In this document: positions 40,201 through 45,560 of the stretch, piece after piece | Layout: every line of letters begins with the position of its first letter | Position numbering within the stretch: position 1 is the stretch's first letter | NCBI RefSeq assembly: GCF_002201575.2 | Contig: NC_058405.1 | Location: forward strand, 75,516,075-75,580,074 | Reading direction: 5' to 3' | DNA length: 64,000 nt | Source of the DNA: Neomonachus schauinslandi | Taxonomy: Eukaryota; Chordata; Mammalia; Carnivora; Phocidae | Made by a program: the position numbers and the translations under genes | Notes under the pieces: model-generated | What the model was told of the DNA's origin: nothing | Seen by the model: only the letters and a program-made list of their open reading frames with translations | Databases searched by the model: none

Positions 40201-42272
40201 TGCCTTTTCCTTATTGATCTGTAAGAATTCTTTATACACCTGACATCAGGGGCGCCTGGGTGGCTCAGTCGTTAAGCGTCTGCCTTCGGTTCAGGTCATG
40301 ATCCCAGGGTCCTGGGATCGAGCCCCGCATCGGGCTCCCTGCTCTGCAGGAAACCTGCTTCTCCCTCTCCCATCCTCCCCCCGCTTGTGTTCCCTCTCTC
40401 GCTGTGTCTCTCTCTGTCAGATAAATAAATAAAAAAATCTTAAAAAAAAAAAAAAATTCTTTATACACCTGACAGTAATTCTTTGTTAGATATCTATCTG
40501 TCTATCTGTCTATCACAAGTGGCTTTGTTCAGTCTCTTTTCGTCTTTTCCATTTTTTTTTATGGTATGTTTTGTATAGATGTTTTGAATTTTAATGCAGT
40601 CAAATTGGTCACTCTTTATGTTTTATGCCTTCTTTTGTGTCTTGTTTAAGAAGTCTCTCTCCAGTGCTTACCAGAGCACATACCCTCCCCAGTGTCTGAT
40701 CTGTACCTATGAAACAAATAATGCAATATATGTTAAGAAAAAAAAAAAGAAGATAGCAGGAGGGGAAGAATGAAGGGGGTGGAAATCGGAGGGGGAGACA
40801 AACCATGAGAGATAATGGACTCTGAAAAACAAACTGAGGGTTCTAGAGGGGAGGGGGGTGGGAGGATGGGTTAGCCTGGTGATGGGTATTAAAGAGGGCA
40901 CGTTCTGCATGGAGCACTGGGTGTTACGCACAAACAATGAATCATGGAACACTACATCTAAAACTAATGATGTAATGTATGGGGATTAACATAACAATAA
41001 AAAGATTAAAAAAAAAAAAGTCTCTCTCCACCGTAAGTAAGACTTTCTTGTAATCTTTTCTCTGTCATCACATATAAGCAAAAAGGATCGGTGAGTCCAT
41101 ACTTTAAAAATCCTAGACAGTTGGTATAACTCAGACTGTCAGGTCTGCCTCTCAAGCAGGACTGTTCCTTAGTCATCTCTCAGATACGGAGGTAATAAAT
41201 GGCTGCTTGAGGAAACGATAGGAGGATGTGTAAAGAGAGAGGCAAATCCAAGACATAGGTAAATATCAGCAGAGTGGCCAGAGATCAGTCCAGGGATTAG
41301 AGAGCATGACACTCTGTCACAGAATACTTTTAAAATCTTATGTTCTGTTTGGAAAAAAAATTCTGTTGGGACGTCTGGGGGTGGCTTGGTTGAGCGTCCA
41401 ACTCTTGGTTTCAGTTCAGGTAATGATCTCAGGGTCGTGAGATCAAGCCAAAGCTGGGAGTCTGCTTGAGATTCTCTCTTTCCCTCTCCCTCTGCTCCTC
41501 CCCTGTTCTCCTGCTCGCTCTCTCTCAAAGATATATAAATAAATCTAAAAAATAAAAATAAAAAATATTAAAAAATTCTGTTGTGTTCTAAAGCTGGTTA
41601 TGTTCACCTATCAAATCATTGTAGGGAAACCATGTAAGAAATTTCTTTAGGTAAATAAGTGTGTGTTTGTTATATAGTTATGATTCAGGGTGAAGTCTCA
41701 TACACATTTCTTTTATTATAAAATGTTTACCTTTTATACTTCCTAAGTAATCTATGCCCTTTTCAAATATGAAGGCTTGATCTTTTACAGTCATGTGTAA
41801 TAACCATTTTCCACTGTAAAAGTTGTAAACAATTAAGATTCTCAACCATGTCTTACTCTCCACTAGATTTTATTAATTTTTTGAGATCTAACTTTGTATA
41901 TTGTTCATAAAGAGAACATTTACAAAAGCATGGTTTCTTCTTTCATCTAACCTGTATTGAACATGTAGTGTGTGTAATTAGTAATTTTTTTCAAATTTGG
42001 ATTTGTTCTAGAAAATTAAGCAACGTAAAAATAAGCAAACAGATGAAATTCTCACCAAGGAATTGTTACATTCAGTTCATCCTGAATCACCTACCCTCAA
42101 AACTTCCTTGTGTTTTAAGGAGCAAACTCTGTTGCCTGTGAATCATGCTCTTCGAACTATAGAGGGCAGCAACCCAGCAGATAATCGTTACAGTGAATAC
42201 GCTGAAGAGTTCTCCAAGTCGGAACCTGGTGTGGTCAGCTTAGAGTATGGTGTGGCCAGAATGACCTGTTAG
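10178..42272 (+). CDS. MTMR6: MTMR6, myotubularin-related phosphoinositide 3-phosphatase (spliced, 14 coding exons, 621 aa)
   Basis: Joining 14 exons (10178-10201, 19754-19870, 23813-23975, 25203-25360, 25853-25981, 29023-29157, 32020-32152, 32883-32992, 33397-33522, 36218-36267, 36695-36895, 38643-38774, 38860-38986, 42012-42272) gives an uninterrupted 621-codon frame; all introns are GT-AG and all phases agree. Order: PH-GRAM domain (about residues 1-100), myotubularin phosphatase domain (about 125-500) with the P-loop HCSDGWDRT (Cys336, Arg342), then a charged coiled coil (about 517-550) and an acidic tail ending ARMTC. The family removes the 3-phosphate from PI3P and PI(3,5)P2 on endosomal membranes; MTMR6 is known to pair with the inactive MTMR9 through the coiled coil and to dampen the KCa3.1 channel. 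The catalytic loop is intact, so an active enzyme is expected. I chose MTMR6 over the close paralogues MTMR7 and MTMR8 from the N-terminal and C-terminal wording and the length, by memory of the family. No frameshift or stop is seen. Confidence 0.97.
10202..12235 (+). other. First part of MTMR6 intron 1
   Basis: GC-rich up to about 10450, then AT-rich. Around 11755-11870 a stretch reading GTGTGCCAGGTACAGGACAG resembles an ancient L2/L3-type LINE piece. Nothing else is assigned. Open frames over the island (10145-10519) are intron and CpG composition. Confidence 0.5.
12236..12306 (-). mobile_element. Very short 5'-truncated SINEC (39 bp) with perfect target duplication
   Basis: Only the tail end of the SINE is present (12252-12290: T-run, AAAGATTTTATATATTTATT, TGACAGAGAG). 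It is bounded by the 16-bp perfect duplication TTGTCACTAATTTCTT at 12236-12251 and 12291-12306. Confidence 0.9.
12307..12440 (-). mobile_element. MIR, - orientation
   Basis: AACCCTGCCAGTTGGATA, TTTGCAGATGAGAAGGAAAT and GAAGTAATCTGCCCAG are the reverse MIR core. Confidence 0.75.
13270..13475 (-). mobile_element. MIR, - orientation
   Basis: ATACAGGTGAGAAAACTGAA and AACTTGTCCTGACTCAAACA followed by GAATCCAGGTCTTTCTGA are a clear reverse MIR. Confidence 0.85.
13498..13718 (+). mobile_element. SINEC insertion, + orientation
   Basis: GGGGCACCTGGGTGGCTCAG head and a long AAATAAATAAATTAATTAAT tail. Flanks share AGATTTGA. Confidence 0.93.
14110..14720. mobile_element. Ancient LINE-like fragments (L2/L3/CR1 type) in intron 1
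   Basis: Stretches such as GGGCCTGGTACTGTTCTATG near 14130 and the purine-rich 14280-14720 run (AGTGAGACAGGAAGCC near 14619) match the wording of very old, common mammalian LINE pieces. Assignment is by resemblance and weak. Confidence 0.35.
14840..14865 (-). repeat. T-run with AAAGAT, possible SINEC tail remnant
   Basis: Eighteen T's followed by AAAGAT, as at the tail end of antisense SINEs here. No matching target duplication was found, so it may be only a T-run. Confidence 0.3.
14866..16569 (+). other. MTMR6 intron 1, unassigned
   Basis: Ordinary AT-rich intron DNA. The 61-88 codon frames here have no family resemblance and no splice or codon support. Confidence 0.5.
16570..16735 (-). 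mobile_element. MIR, - orientation
   Basis: GAGCACTTTATTGCTTACTG, CCTTATTTTATAGATAAAGA and the following decayed core match a reverse MIR. Confidence 0.7.
17050..17183 (+). mobile_element. Internally deleted SINEC
   Basis: Has the SINE head (CTACGTAGCTCAGTTCGTTA) and CT-rich tail but lacks about 60 bp between the GTCTG box and the GGGGTCCTG/GAGTCTGC part. Flanked by AAATACAGATCTTTGG and AAATACAGATTTTTGG. Confidence 0.88.
17184..18228 (+). other. MTMR6 intron 1, unassigned
   Basis: AT-rich, no repeat that I can name and no gene. Confidence 0.5.
18229..18289. repeat. 61-bp alternating purine/pyrimidine tract (TG)n-(CG)n-(CA)n
   Basis: Strict alternation from T18229 to C18289: TG units, then GCGCGCGCGC at the centre, then CA/CG units. 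Such tracts are the best natural Z-DNA formers, and the near-palindromic order also allows a cruciform. It lies in intron 1, 1.5 kb before exon 2. Confidence 0.95.
18685..19432 (+). mobile_element. 5'-truncated L1, sense orientation, in intron 1
   Basis: Reads as an L1 3' end: GGTGTTGCTGAGGTTGTGGA, ATGATCCAGCAGTTGCACTA, CTCAGCCATCAAAAGAAAT, then GAGCACTGGGTGTTGTATG and an AAATTAAAAAAT tail. A CA microsatellite (18979-19031) has grown in it. Confidence 0.92.
18979..19031. repeat. (TG)n-TATA-(CA)n microsatellite in L1
   Basis: TG units, TATATATA, then about 20 CA units. Confidence 0.95.
19754..19870 (+). CDS. MTMR6: MTMR6 coding exon 2 (residues 9-47)
   Basis: Preceded by a T-rich tract and TTTTTTAG, followed by TGG|GTAAGA. 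Encodes the first strands of the PH-GRAM domain, including LTGTLYLTATHLLFID, the typical myotubularin GRAM pattern. Phase 0 at both ends; 117 nt. Confidence 0.96.
20196..20276 (-). mobile_element. Second very short 5'-truncated SINEC (about 49 bp)
   Basis: Between imperfect duplications TCCACAGTATTTTT (20200-20213) and TCCATGGTATTTTT (20263-20276) lies only the SINE tail: TTAAGATTTTATTTATTTAT, GAGAGAGAGAATGAGAGGG. Confidence 0.75.
20280..21420 (-). mobile_element. Old antisense L1 fragment in intron 2
   Basis: The + strand has antisense L1 ORF2 3' wording (TTGCTGATTATAAGGAAATT, TTTGTCAGGTATGTGTGTTG, GGCGCCATTTATTGACAG). Degraded, with a SINE inserted near its end. Confidence 0.6.
21179..21374 (-). 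mobile_element. SINEC, - orientation, in MTMR6 intron 2
   Basis: Full length, flanked by AATAGTCTCTCTTTT and AATACAGTCTCTCTTTT. Confidence 0.95.
21421..23050 (+). other. MTMR6 intron 2, mostly unassigned
   Basis: AT-rich. From about 22770 a purine-rich run resembles an ancient LINE piece, which seems to continue after the next SINE to about 23600. No gene. Confidence 0.4.
23051..23246 (+). mobile_element. SINEC, + orientation, in MTMR6 intron 2
   Basis: Full length; duplication AGAAGTAGATCTAC on both sides. Opposite in orientation to the copy 1.7 kb upstream. Confidence 0.96.
23813..23975 (+). CDS. MTMR6: MTMR6 coding exon 3 (residues 48-102, split codon)
   Basis: Acceptor CTGTAG|ATATTG, donor CAAG|GTACTG. 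Encodes ILHHHIALVEKLALTTSGCP and the rest of the PH-GRAM fold. 163 nt; ends one base into a codon that exon 4 completes. Confidence 0.95.
23976..25202 (+). other. MTMR6 intron 3
   Basis: No recognised repeat or gene. The region 24330-24720 is less AT-rich, with a broken minus-strand frame; not coding. Confidence 0.5.
25203..25360 (+). CDS. MTMR6: MTMR6 coding exon 4 (residues 102-154)
   Basis: Acceptor ACTATAG|CAAAAT, donor TACAAG|GTAACT. Encodes YEDLYAFSYNP, the linker from PH-GRAM into the phosphatase domain, and ends at REYK. 158 nt. An antisense L1 fragment starts about 6 nt past the donor, leaving little intron of its own on that side. Confidence 0.96.
25366..25687 (-). mobile_element. 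5'-truncated antisense L1 next to the exon 4 donor
   Basis: The + strand is the reverse of a carnivore L1 3' end: TTTCAGGTGTACAATATAGT, AGCACCCGGTGCTCATCACA, TTAAATTCCACATATGAGTG, up to TCTCTGCCTGACTTATTTCG. Its 3' (poly-A) side starts only about 6 nt after exon 4. No clear target duplication was found. Confidence 0.92.
25853..25981 (+). CDS. MTMR6: MTMR6 coding exon 5 (residues 155-197)
   Basis: Acceptor TTTACAG|ATTTGT, donor AAAGAG|GTAACA. Encodes ICETYPRELYVPRIA and FRSKGRFPVLSYYH, conserved core of the myotubularin phosphatase domain. 129 nt, phase 0 at both ends. Confidence 0.97.
26505..26700 (-). mobile_element. MIR, - orientation
   Basis: ATGCATGAAATCCCATGATA, TATCTAACAGCTAGCAAGTT and a TCTGACTCCCACTGC end match a reverse MIR. 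Confidence 0.75.
26701..28423 (+). other. MTMR6 intron 5, pyrimidine-rich, unassigned
   Basis: 26700-27800 is T-rich and looks like an antisense LINE (HAL1-like), but I cannot name it. A 114-codon open frame at 27280-27624 lacks any family pattern and is taken as chance. Confidence 0.4.
28424..28620 (+). mobile_element. SINEC, + orientation, in MTMR6 intron 5
   Basis: Full length with well-kept CpGs; duplication AAAAATCCTGTTCTA on both sides. Confidence 0.96.
29023..29157 (+). CDS. MTMR6: MTMR6 coding exon 6 (residues 198-242)
   Basis: Acceptor AAATTAG|GCTGCC, donor CCCAAA|GTATGT. Encodes AAICRCSQPLSGFSARC and YMYVMDTRPK, the conserved stretch before the substrate pocket. 135 nt, phase 0 at both ends. 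Confidence 0.97.
29617..30325 (+). mobile_element. 5'-truncated L1 with 3' transduced sequence, in MTMR6 intron 6
   Basis: Target duplication ATAAATAGTGAAC at 29617-29629 and 30313-30325. Inside: L1 3' end (29630 to about 30053, ending GGCTAACTGAACATAATA), an A-run to 30064, about 240 bp of non-L1 DNA, an AATAAA at 30283-30288, and a second A-run (30305-30313) touching the duplication. This is the structure left when an L1 transcript reads past its own weak poly(A) signal and carries flanking DNA along. Confidence 0.88.
30511..30624 (+). other. Candidate cassette exon in MTMR6 intron 6 (38 codons, in frame)
   Basis: Starts right after a strong acceptor (TTTTTATTATAG) with a good branch-point match CTAAC about 25 nt upstream (30483-30487). 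It stays open for 38 codons in the phase-0 frame that exon 6 leaves and exon 7 takes up, then meets a plausible donor CGA|GTGAGC. It would insert a basic stretch (beginning HRMQSWWATQKD, ending ESDEKKR) between residues 242 and 243, in the phosphatase domain. If the donor is not used, the frame runs 12 more codons to a TGA at 30661. Whether any transcript uses it cannot be told from the sequence. Confidence 0.4.
30625..32019 (+). other. Rest of MTMR6 intron 6
   Basis: No repeat I can name. A minus-strand frame of 109 codons (31188-31517) is open but matches nothing I recognise. Confidence 0.4.
32020..32152 (+). CDS. MTMR6: MTMR6 coding exon 7 (residues 243-287, split codon)
   Basis: Acceptor AATTTTAG|CTGAAT, donor GAAG|GTATGA. 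Encodes LNAMANRAAGKGYENED and NIHVMRSSLQKLLE, typical of the MTMR6/7/8 phosphatase domain. 133 nt. Confidence 0.97.
32188..32490 (+). repeat. Ancient interspersed repeat, copy A
   Basis: Shares order and wording with 59610-59925 (AAATATAATG, AATTTAAAATTTTC, ATCCACATT, AAAAAAGTAAAA, GAAATTAAT, ATATTTTGT), ending near TATTGGACAGTACAG. Looks like an old DNA-transposon-type repeat; name not certain. Confidence 0.55.
32883..32992 (+). CDS. MTMR6: MTMR6 coding exon 8 (residues 287-323)
   Basis: Acceptor CTTTTTAG|TCAATG, donor GCCAAA|GTAACT. Encodes GLESSGWLRHIKAVMDAA, the helix just before the catalytic loop. 110 nt. Confidence 0.97.
33397..33522 (+). CDS. MTMR6: MTMR6 coding exon 9, catalytic P-loop (residues 324-365)
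   Basis: Acceptor TTTTCAG|GCAATA, donor TTCATG|GTAAGG. Holds the active-site motif HCSDGWDRT: nucleophile Cys336 is the TGT at 33433-33435 and Arg342 follows in CX5R spacing. Also encodes SLGSLLLDSYYRTIKGFM. 126 nt with phase 0 at both ends, so skipping it would give an in-frame protein lacking the catalytic loop. Confidence 0.98.
33548..33764 (+). mobile_element. hAT-Charlie-type nonautonomous DNA transposon in intron 9
   Basis: AGTGATTCTCAAATAGGAAT to AGGTTGAAAAACCTTGAG with GACATTTGGCAATGTTAGGA inside. Reverse of the 7630-7863 element, so two independent copies in the window. Confidence 0.75.
35045..35170 (-). mobile_element. MIR, - orientation
   Basis: CACTTGCCTGAGGTCACACA and GGATTTGAGCCCATGCAAT are the reverse MIR core. 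Confidence 0.85.
35197..35548 (-). mobile_element. Insertion holding only the 5' end of an L1
   Basis: On the minus strand, 35535 down to about 35500 reads as the L1 5' terminus (G-run, GAGCTAAGATGGCGGCAGAG, TAGGAGGATCC). It runs about 320 bp, then ends in an A-run (TTTTTTT at 35206-35212 on +). Flanks AGGTGGCTGTTTT (35197-35209) and AGGTGGCAGTTTT (35536-35548) look like a target duplication with one mismatch. No L1 ORFs follow. Confidence 0.65.
36218..36267 (+). CDS. MTMR6: MTMR6 coding exon 10 (residues 366-382, split codon)
   Basis: Short 50-nt exon: acceptor CATTAAG|GTTTTA, donor AGAG|GTGAGT. Encodes VLIEKDWISFGHKFSE, the well-known myotubularin segment after the P-loop. Confidence 0.96.
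36695..36895 (+). CDS. MTMR6: MTMR6 coding exon 11 (residues 382-449, split codons)
   Basis: Encodes CGHLDGDPKEVSPVFTQFLE and the helical HIHSCQFGNFLGNC part of the phosphatase domain. Donor CTCAA|GTAAGA. The acceptor is unusual: six G's sit directly before TAG, so the pyrimidine tract is broken close to the exon. 201 nt, so skipping would keep the frame. Confidence 0.96.
37080..37255 (+). mobile_element. Old L1 fragment, sense
   Basis: TAGCATACATATAGAAAAGT, AACTCATCCATCTATGTAAC and CAGCACCCAGAACAAGAAAC are common old L1 3' wording. The rest of intron 11 (37256-38642) is unassigned. Confidence 0.5.
38643..38774 (+). CDS. MTMR6: MTMR6 coding exon 12 (residues 449-493, split codons)
   Basis: Acceptor TACATTAAG|GTTAAAG, donor TTTTAA|GTAAGT. 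Encodes TYSLWPFLLDDQKKYLNPLY, end of the phosphatase domain. 132 nt. Confidence 0.96.
38860..38986 (+). CDS. MTMR6: MTMR6 coding exon 13 (residues 493-535)
   Basis: Acceptor CATAAAG|GTTTTG, donor GAATCT|GTAAGT. Encodes FWRNMYHQFDRTLHPRQS and the start of the coiled coil (NEQNKQLEKDIKDLES), the region used by family members for MTMR9 pairing. 127 nt. Confidence 0.96.
39183..39514. mobile_element. Tigger-type (pogo-like) MITE in intron 13
   Basis: Inverted ends CAGTTGACCCTTGAACAAC and GTTGTTCAGGGGTGAACTG, each flanked by TA (39181-39182, 39515-39516), the target of Tc1/mariner/pogo elements. 332 bp with no transposase. Confidence 0.9.
40246..40455 (+). mobile_element. SINEC, + orientation, inside old L1
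   Basis: Full length; long duplication AATTCTTTATACACCTGACA at 40226-40245 and again after 40455. Confidence 0.97.
40491..40514. repeat. (TCTA/TCTG)n tetranucleotide repeat
   Basis: About six ATCT-type units: ATCTATCTGTCTATCTGTCT. Confidence 0.9.
40651..41030 (+). mobile_element. Young L1 3' end with 5' inversion (twin priming)
   Basis: Duplication AAGTCTCTCTCCA at 40651-40663 and 41018-41030. The first about 35 bp (to about 40697, TACCAGAGCACATACCCTCC) is L1 in reverse orientation; compare 55970-55995. From GATCTGTACCTATGAAAC on, it is forward L1 3' end down to AACAATAAAAAGATTAAAA. Confidence 0.85.
41369..41571 (+). mobile_element. Diverged SINEC, + orientation
   Basis: Head GACGTCTGGGGGTGGCTTGG, tail ATATATAAATAAATCTAAAA; flanks AAAAATTCTGTTG on both sides. 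Confidence 0.9.
42012..42272 (+). CDS. MTMR6: MTMR6 coding exon 14 (residues 536-621 and stop)
   Basis: Acceptor TTGTTCTAG|AAAATT. Completes the lysine-rich coiled coil (KIKQRKNKQTDEIL), then a polar tail ending SLEYGVARMTC with TAG at 42270-42272. Lies 3 kb after exon 13; the intron between contains two L1s, a Tigger-type element and two SINEs. Confidence 0.97.
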   Translation, partial: KIKQRKNKQTDEILTKELLHSVHPESPTLKTSLCFKEQTLLPVNHALRTIEGSNPADNRYSEYAEEFSKSEPGVVSLEYGVARMTC

Positions 42273-44220
42273 ATCCGTAGAGTATTTTCTGGACTGACTG
42301 TAGTGCAAGAATTGGATTCTTGTGAGAATGATGTGCGCATGACCAAAAGGAATTTGTCAAATAATGATCTTAGAGTTTAATAGTCGAAGAAAGGATAATA
42401 ACTGCTCTTGGGGGAGAAGTAAGTCCGTTTAATTGCATTTCCAGCAGGGAATGACTTTAAGTTCTTTAAGAAACGAGTGGTGTTGGCAGATTTATTCAGA
42501 ACACAGTTTGTACTGTATACTAGTGAATTGACATTTCTGTATGATTTATATGTTAATTACAGCCAAACAATTCTGAGTAACCTTCCTTAACTATAATTTA
42601 ATTGCCAGGAAACAAAACTGGAGAAAGTTCTCCCTTAATAATTCACATGGCATGTACTTTTGATTATATAACTCTATAACTATGGATATTTACATATTTT
42701 GCCTATTAGTGATGTTTAATGTTGAAGTGCCATGAAAAATATTCTAAGAAAGCCTTAAAATTTCAACTTACTCTTAAGTTTTATAGCGAAGAGCAGGTTT
42801 TTGGTTTTTTTGTTTTTTTTTTTCTTTGGGTCAGCCTTGTTTTTATTTGTAAAGAATTGCACCATCATCCCTGCGGGGGCTGCATGCTACAACAGTCCTG
42901 TATAAACAGATGTGTACGTACAGCATTAAGTTCATGGTCAGCTGCTCCCACATCCATATTCAAAATTAATGAAACTGAAGGTTTTATTCTGATTACAGTT
43001 TGTAAAGTGCTACATTTGATGACATTATTTACAACTTAGATTATTCTTGAATATGTGTAAACTTATTTGACTGTCTTTTATGTATGGATTACTGCATTCT
43101 TTTGATTCTTACTTTGTGCTTGGCTTTATTCCTTGAATAACTGTGTAACTTTAAAAAGCTAAGGCTCTAAAACTGTTCTTAGAAATAATGAAGAATGTGT
43201 ATGTGTACACACACATACACACACATACTGTTCTCTCTCTCAACTTTCAATGAGTTGCTCTTCCTAGAACAGGCTTTCAGTTTCCCCCAAATTTTGGGGT
43301 TAAAAAAAAGGAAGTACAGATAGTTTAGATTTTGCTTGGTTGCATGAATTTTAAAGCAGCCATTTCTATGTGGAACATTTTTTCTTCTCCATTAACATAG
43401 GAATAAAAAAGGAAAATTAAGGATAGCCTAGTACAAAGTTAATGTTTAGCAGGAACAACTTAAATGCTAGGAAAAGTTTCATTTTGCCATGTTATATTAA
43501 CTGTGTGCTAGTAACATATCTTTACATGACAAAAAAAAAAAAAAAAACAGTTCACATGCAATTGACGGTATCACCCAGCTGGCTTTAAAATTGAAGGTTT
43601 AAGTAACATGACTGACAAGAGGTATGATTCAGGGGTAATAGGAAACCTGGATAGGATCCCTAATGCTTCTCTTTACTGTACTTAGATCTATATTAGTTTT
43701 AGGCATAAATATCTTTTTCAAATGGAAAAAAAGCTTTAATGTATGAGAACTTATCTAATCCTGTTTATTTTTCAATGCTTTTGTGTAATGCATTATGTAA
43801 TAAGAAAAATACTCCTTTTTAAACAGTAACAGAAATGTACTATAAAATATAGTTTGTGATTTAGCCAAGCCTATTTCCATACTTAAGCACTGGGACAGAA
43901 AACTTAATCTTTGTGACCACAAAGGGAAACTTTTGTGCCTTGTTCCTTGGTTCCAGTTACTGATTATGGTTTTGGAATCTTCCATGGCAGACTTCTTATA
44001 TTCAGGTGTTTTTTTTGGTTTATTATTATCTTCAACTTCAGGCATATATATATGTGTTTATGTGCTCACACATGGACTGAGAAATCAGTTAACATCTTAA
44101 GTGACCTACAGGGTATATTTTGGCAAAAAGCAGATTGTGTATATGTCTTACAAAATTTCAGTGTGTTTGGGAATGTATAGCATGTAAATTATTACATATT
44201 ATTTAAAGGAAATTAAATGT
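42273..44220 (+). other. Probable MTMR6 3'UTR
   Basis: Follows the stop codon without repeats until about 44690, which fits a transcribed last exon. Candidate poly(A) signals: AATAAA at 43402-43407 and ATTAAA at 44212-44217; another AATAAA lies at 45913-45918 beyond an old L1. Which is used cannot be decided here. An A-run at 43531-43547 and a short CA stretch near 43205 are the only simple repeats. Confidence 0.45.
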
Positions 44221-44395
44221 TCATATTTTACTTTGGATGTTTTTCTTTTGGAAAAAAACAAATGGGATCAGTTGTGATTGGTTTTTTTCTTTCCTCACTT
44301 AGGCAAATGGACCTGCACATTATACTAATCATAACACTGTAAGGTTTGAGCAAGTCATTTTTCAAAAGGTTGATGTTGATAAATAATAACTTGTA

Positions 44396-44447
44396 TATAA
44401 AAATAATTTCCAAAATACCTAAAATAGGCATAGTGGGCTAAAAGGTT
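44396..44447 (+). repeat. 50-bp duplicated segment, copy 1
   Basis: TATAAAAATAATTTCC through GGCATAGTGGGCTAAAAGG. Copy 2 is at 46254-46303, differing by about two substitutions and one base insertion. Confidence 0.9.
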
Positions 44448-44744
44448 CAGCAAATATAGTTGATAATGTCACTAATTTTGGTGGAAGGCAGTGTCCAGTG
44501 AGTATATACATTCAGGGTAAAATGTCTCACCAAAGGCAGATCTGGAGATAAACAGGATGATGAAAATGACTTGCAGGAAAGAGTTTATATGGGAGTGTTT
44601 GGAAAGGTTAGCTAGGCCAGAAGTAGCTCAGGGAATCTTGACTAAATAAAGATGGAGGGAAGTCCTTTTTTTTTTTTTTTAAGTTGTCTTTATTTGGTAG
44701 AGTAGCAGGGCAGGGGGGTAGTATCAGGAGCCCCCCCCCCCTTT

Positions 44745-45560
44745 TTTTAAAGACTATTTTTTTAAGAGAAGTTTTAGGTTCACAGCAAAATTGAGAGAAA
44801 GGTCCAGAAATTTCTTATATACTCCACCAGAGTAGTACATTTGTTACAATTGATGAACCTGCATTGACACATCATAATCACCCCAAGTCCATAGTTTACC
44901 TTAGGGTTCATTCTTGGTGTTGTATATTCTGTGGGTTTTGGACAAATGAATAATGACCATATAGGGTATTTTTCATGGCGCAAAAAATTCGCTATGCTCT
45001 GTCTATTAATCCCTCCCTATCCCCCAACCCCTGGCAACCACTGATCTTTCTGTTGTCTCCATAGTTTTACCATTTCTAGAGTGTCACATAGTAGGGATCA
45101 TAATAGTGTGTGGGCTTTCAGATTGACGTCTTTCACTTAATAAATGCATTTCAGGGTCTTCTGTGTGTTTTCATGTCTTGATGGCTCATTTCTTTTTTAA
45201 CATTGAATAATACTCCATTGTCTGGATGTACCACAGTTTATTCATTCACCTATTGAAGACACCTGGCTTGCTTCCAAGTTACAGCAATTGTGAATAAAGT
45301 TGGCTTTAAACACCCGTGTGCAGGTTTTTGTGTGGATGGAAGTTTTCACCTCCTTTGAGTAGATACCAAGGAGTGAATTACTGGGTTGTATATAGTAAGA
45401 GCATGTTTAATTTTGTAAGAAACTGCCAAACTGTCTTCCAAAGTGGCTGCACCATTTCCCACCAGCAGTGAATGAGAGTTCCTGTTGCTCCACATCCTCA
45501 CCAGCGTTCAGTGTTGCCAGTGTTCTGCATTTTGGCAATTCGAATAGCCTTTTCTGGCCT
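44745..45560 (-). mobile_element. Old antisense L1 3' end
   Basis: The + strand shows TTTTAGGTTCACAGCAAAAT, ATGAACCTGCATTGACACAT, CCCCAACCCCTGGCAACCAC, CACCAGCAGTGAATGAGAGT: the common reverse L1M 3' end and ORF2 end. Confidence 0.92.

Larger units (their letters stand above)
39540..41060 (-). mobile_element. Old antisense L1 in intron 13, with two insertions
   Basis: TTTATCCATGTTGATACATG, CAGCTACTGCAGAACATTT and AGAATTCTTTATACACCTG are antisense L1 3' wording. Interrupted by a SINEC (40246-40455) and a younger L1 (40664-41017). Confidence 0.75.

Noticed and set aside
19754..42272. Gene could be MTMR7 or MTMR8 instead of MTMR6
   Set aside because: Length 621, the MEHIRTTK start, the exon 2-5 wording and the VARMTC end fit MTMR6 best; the paralogues differ more in the C-terminal part.
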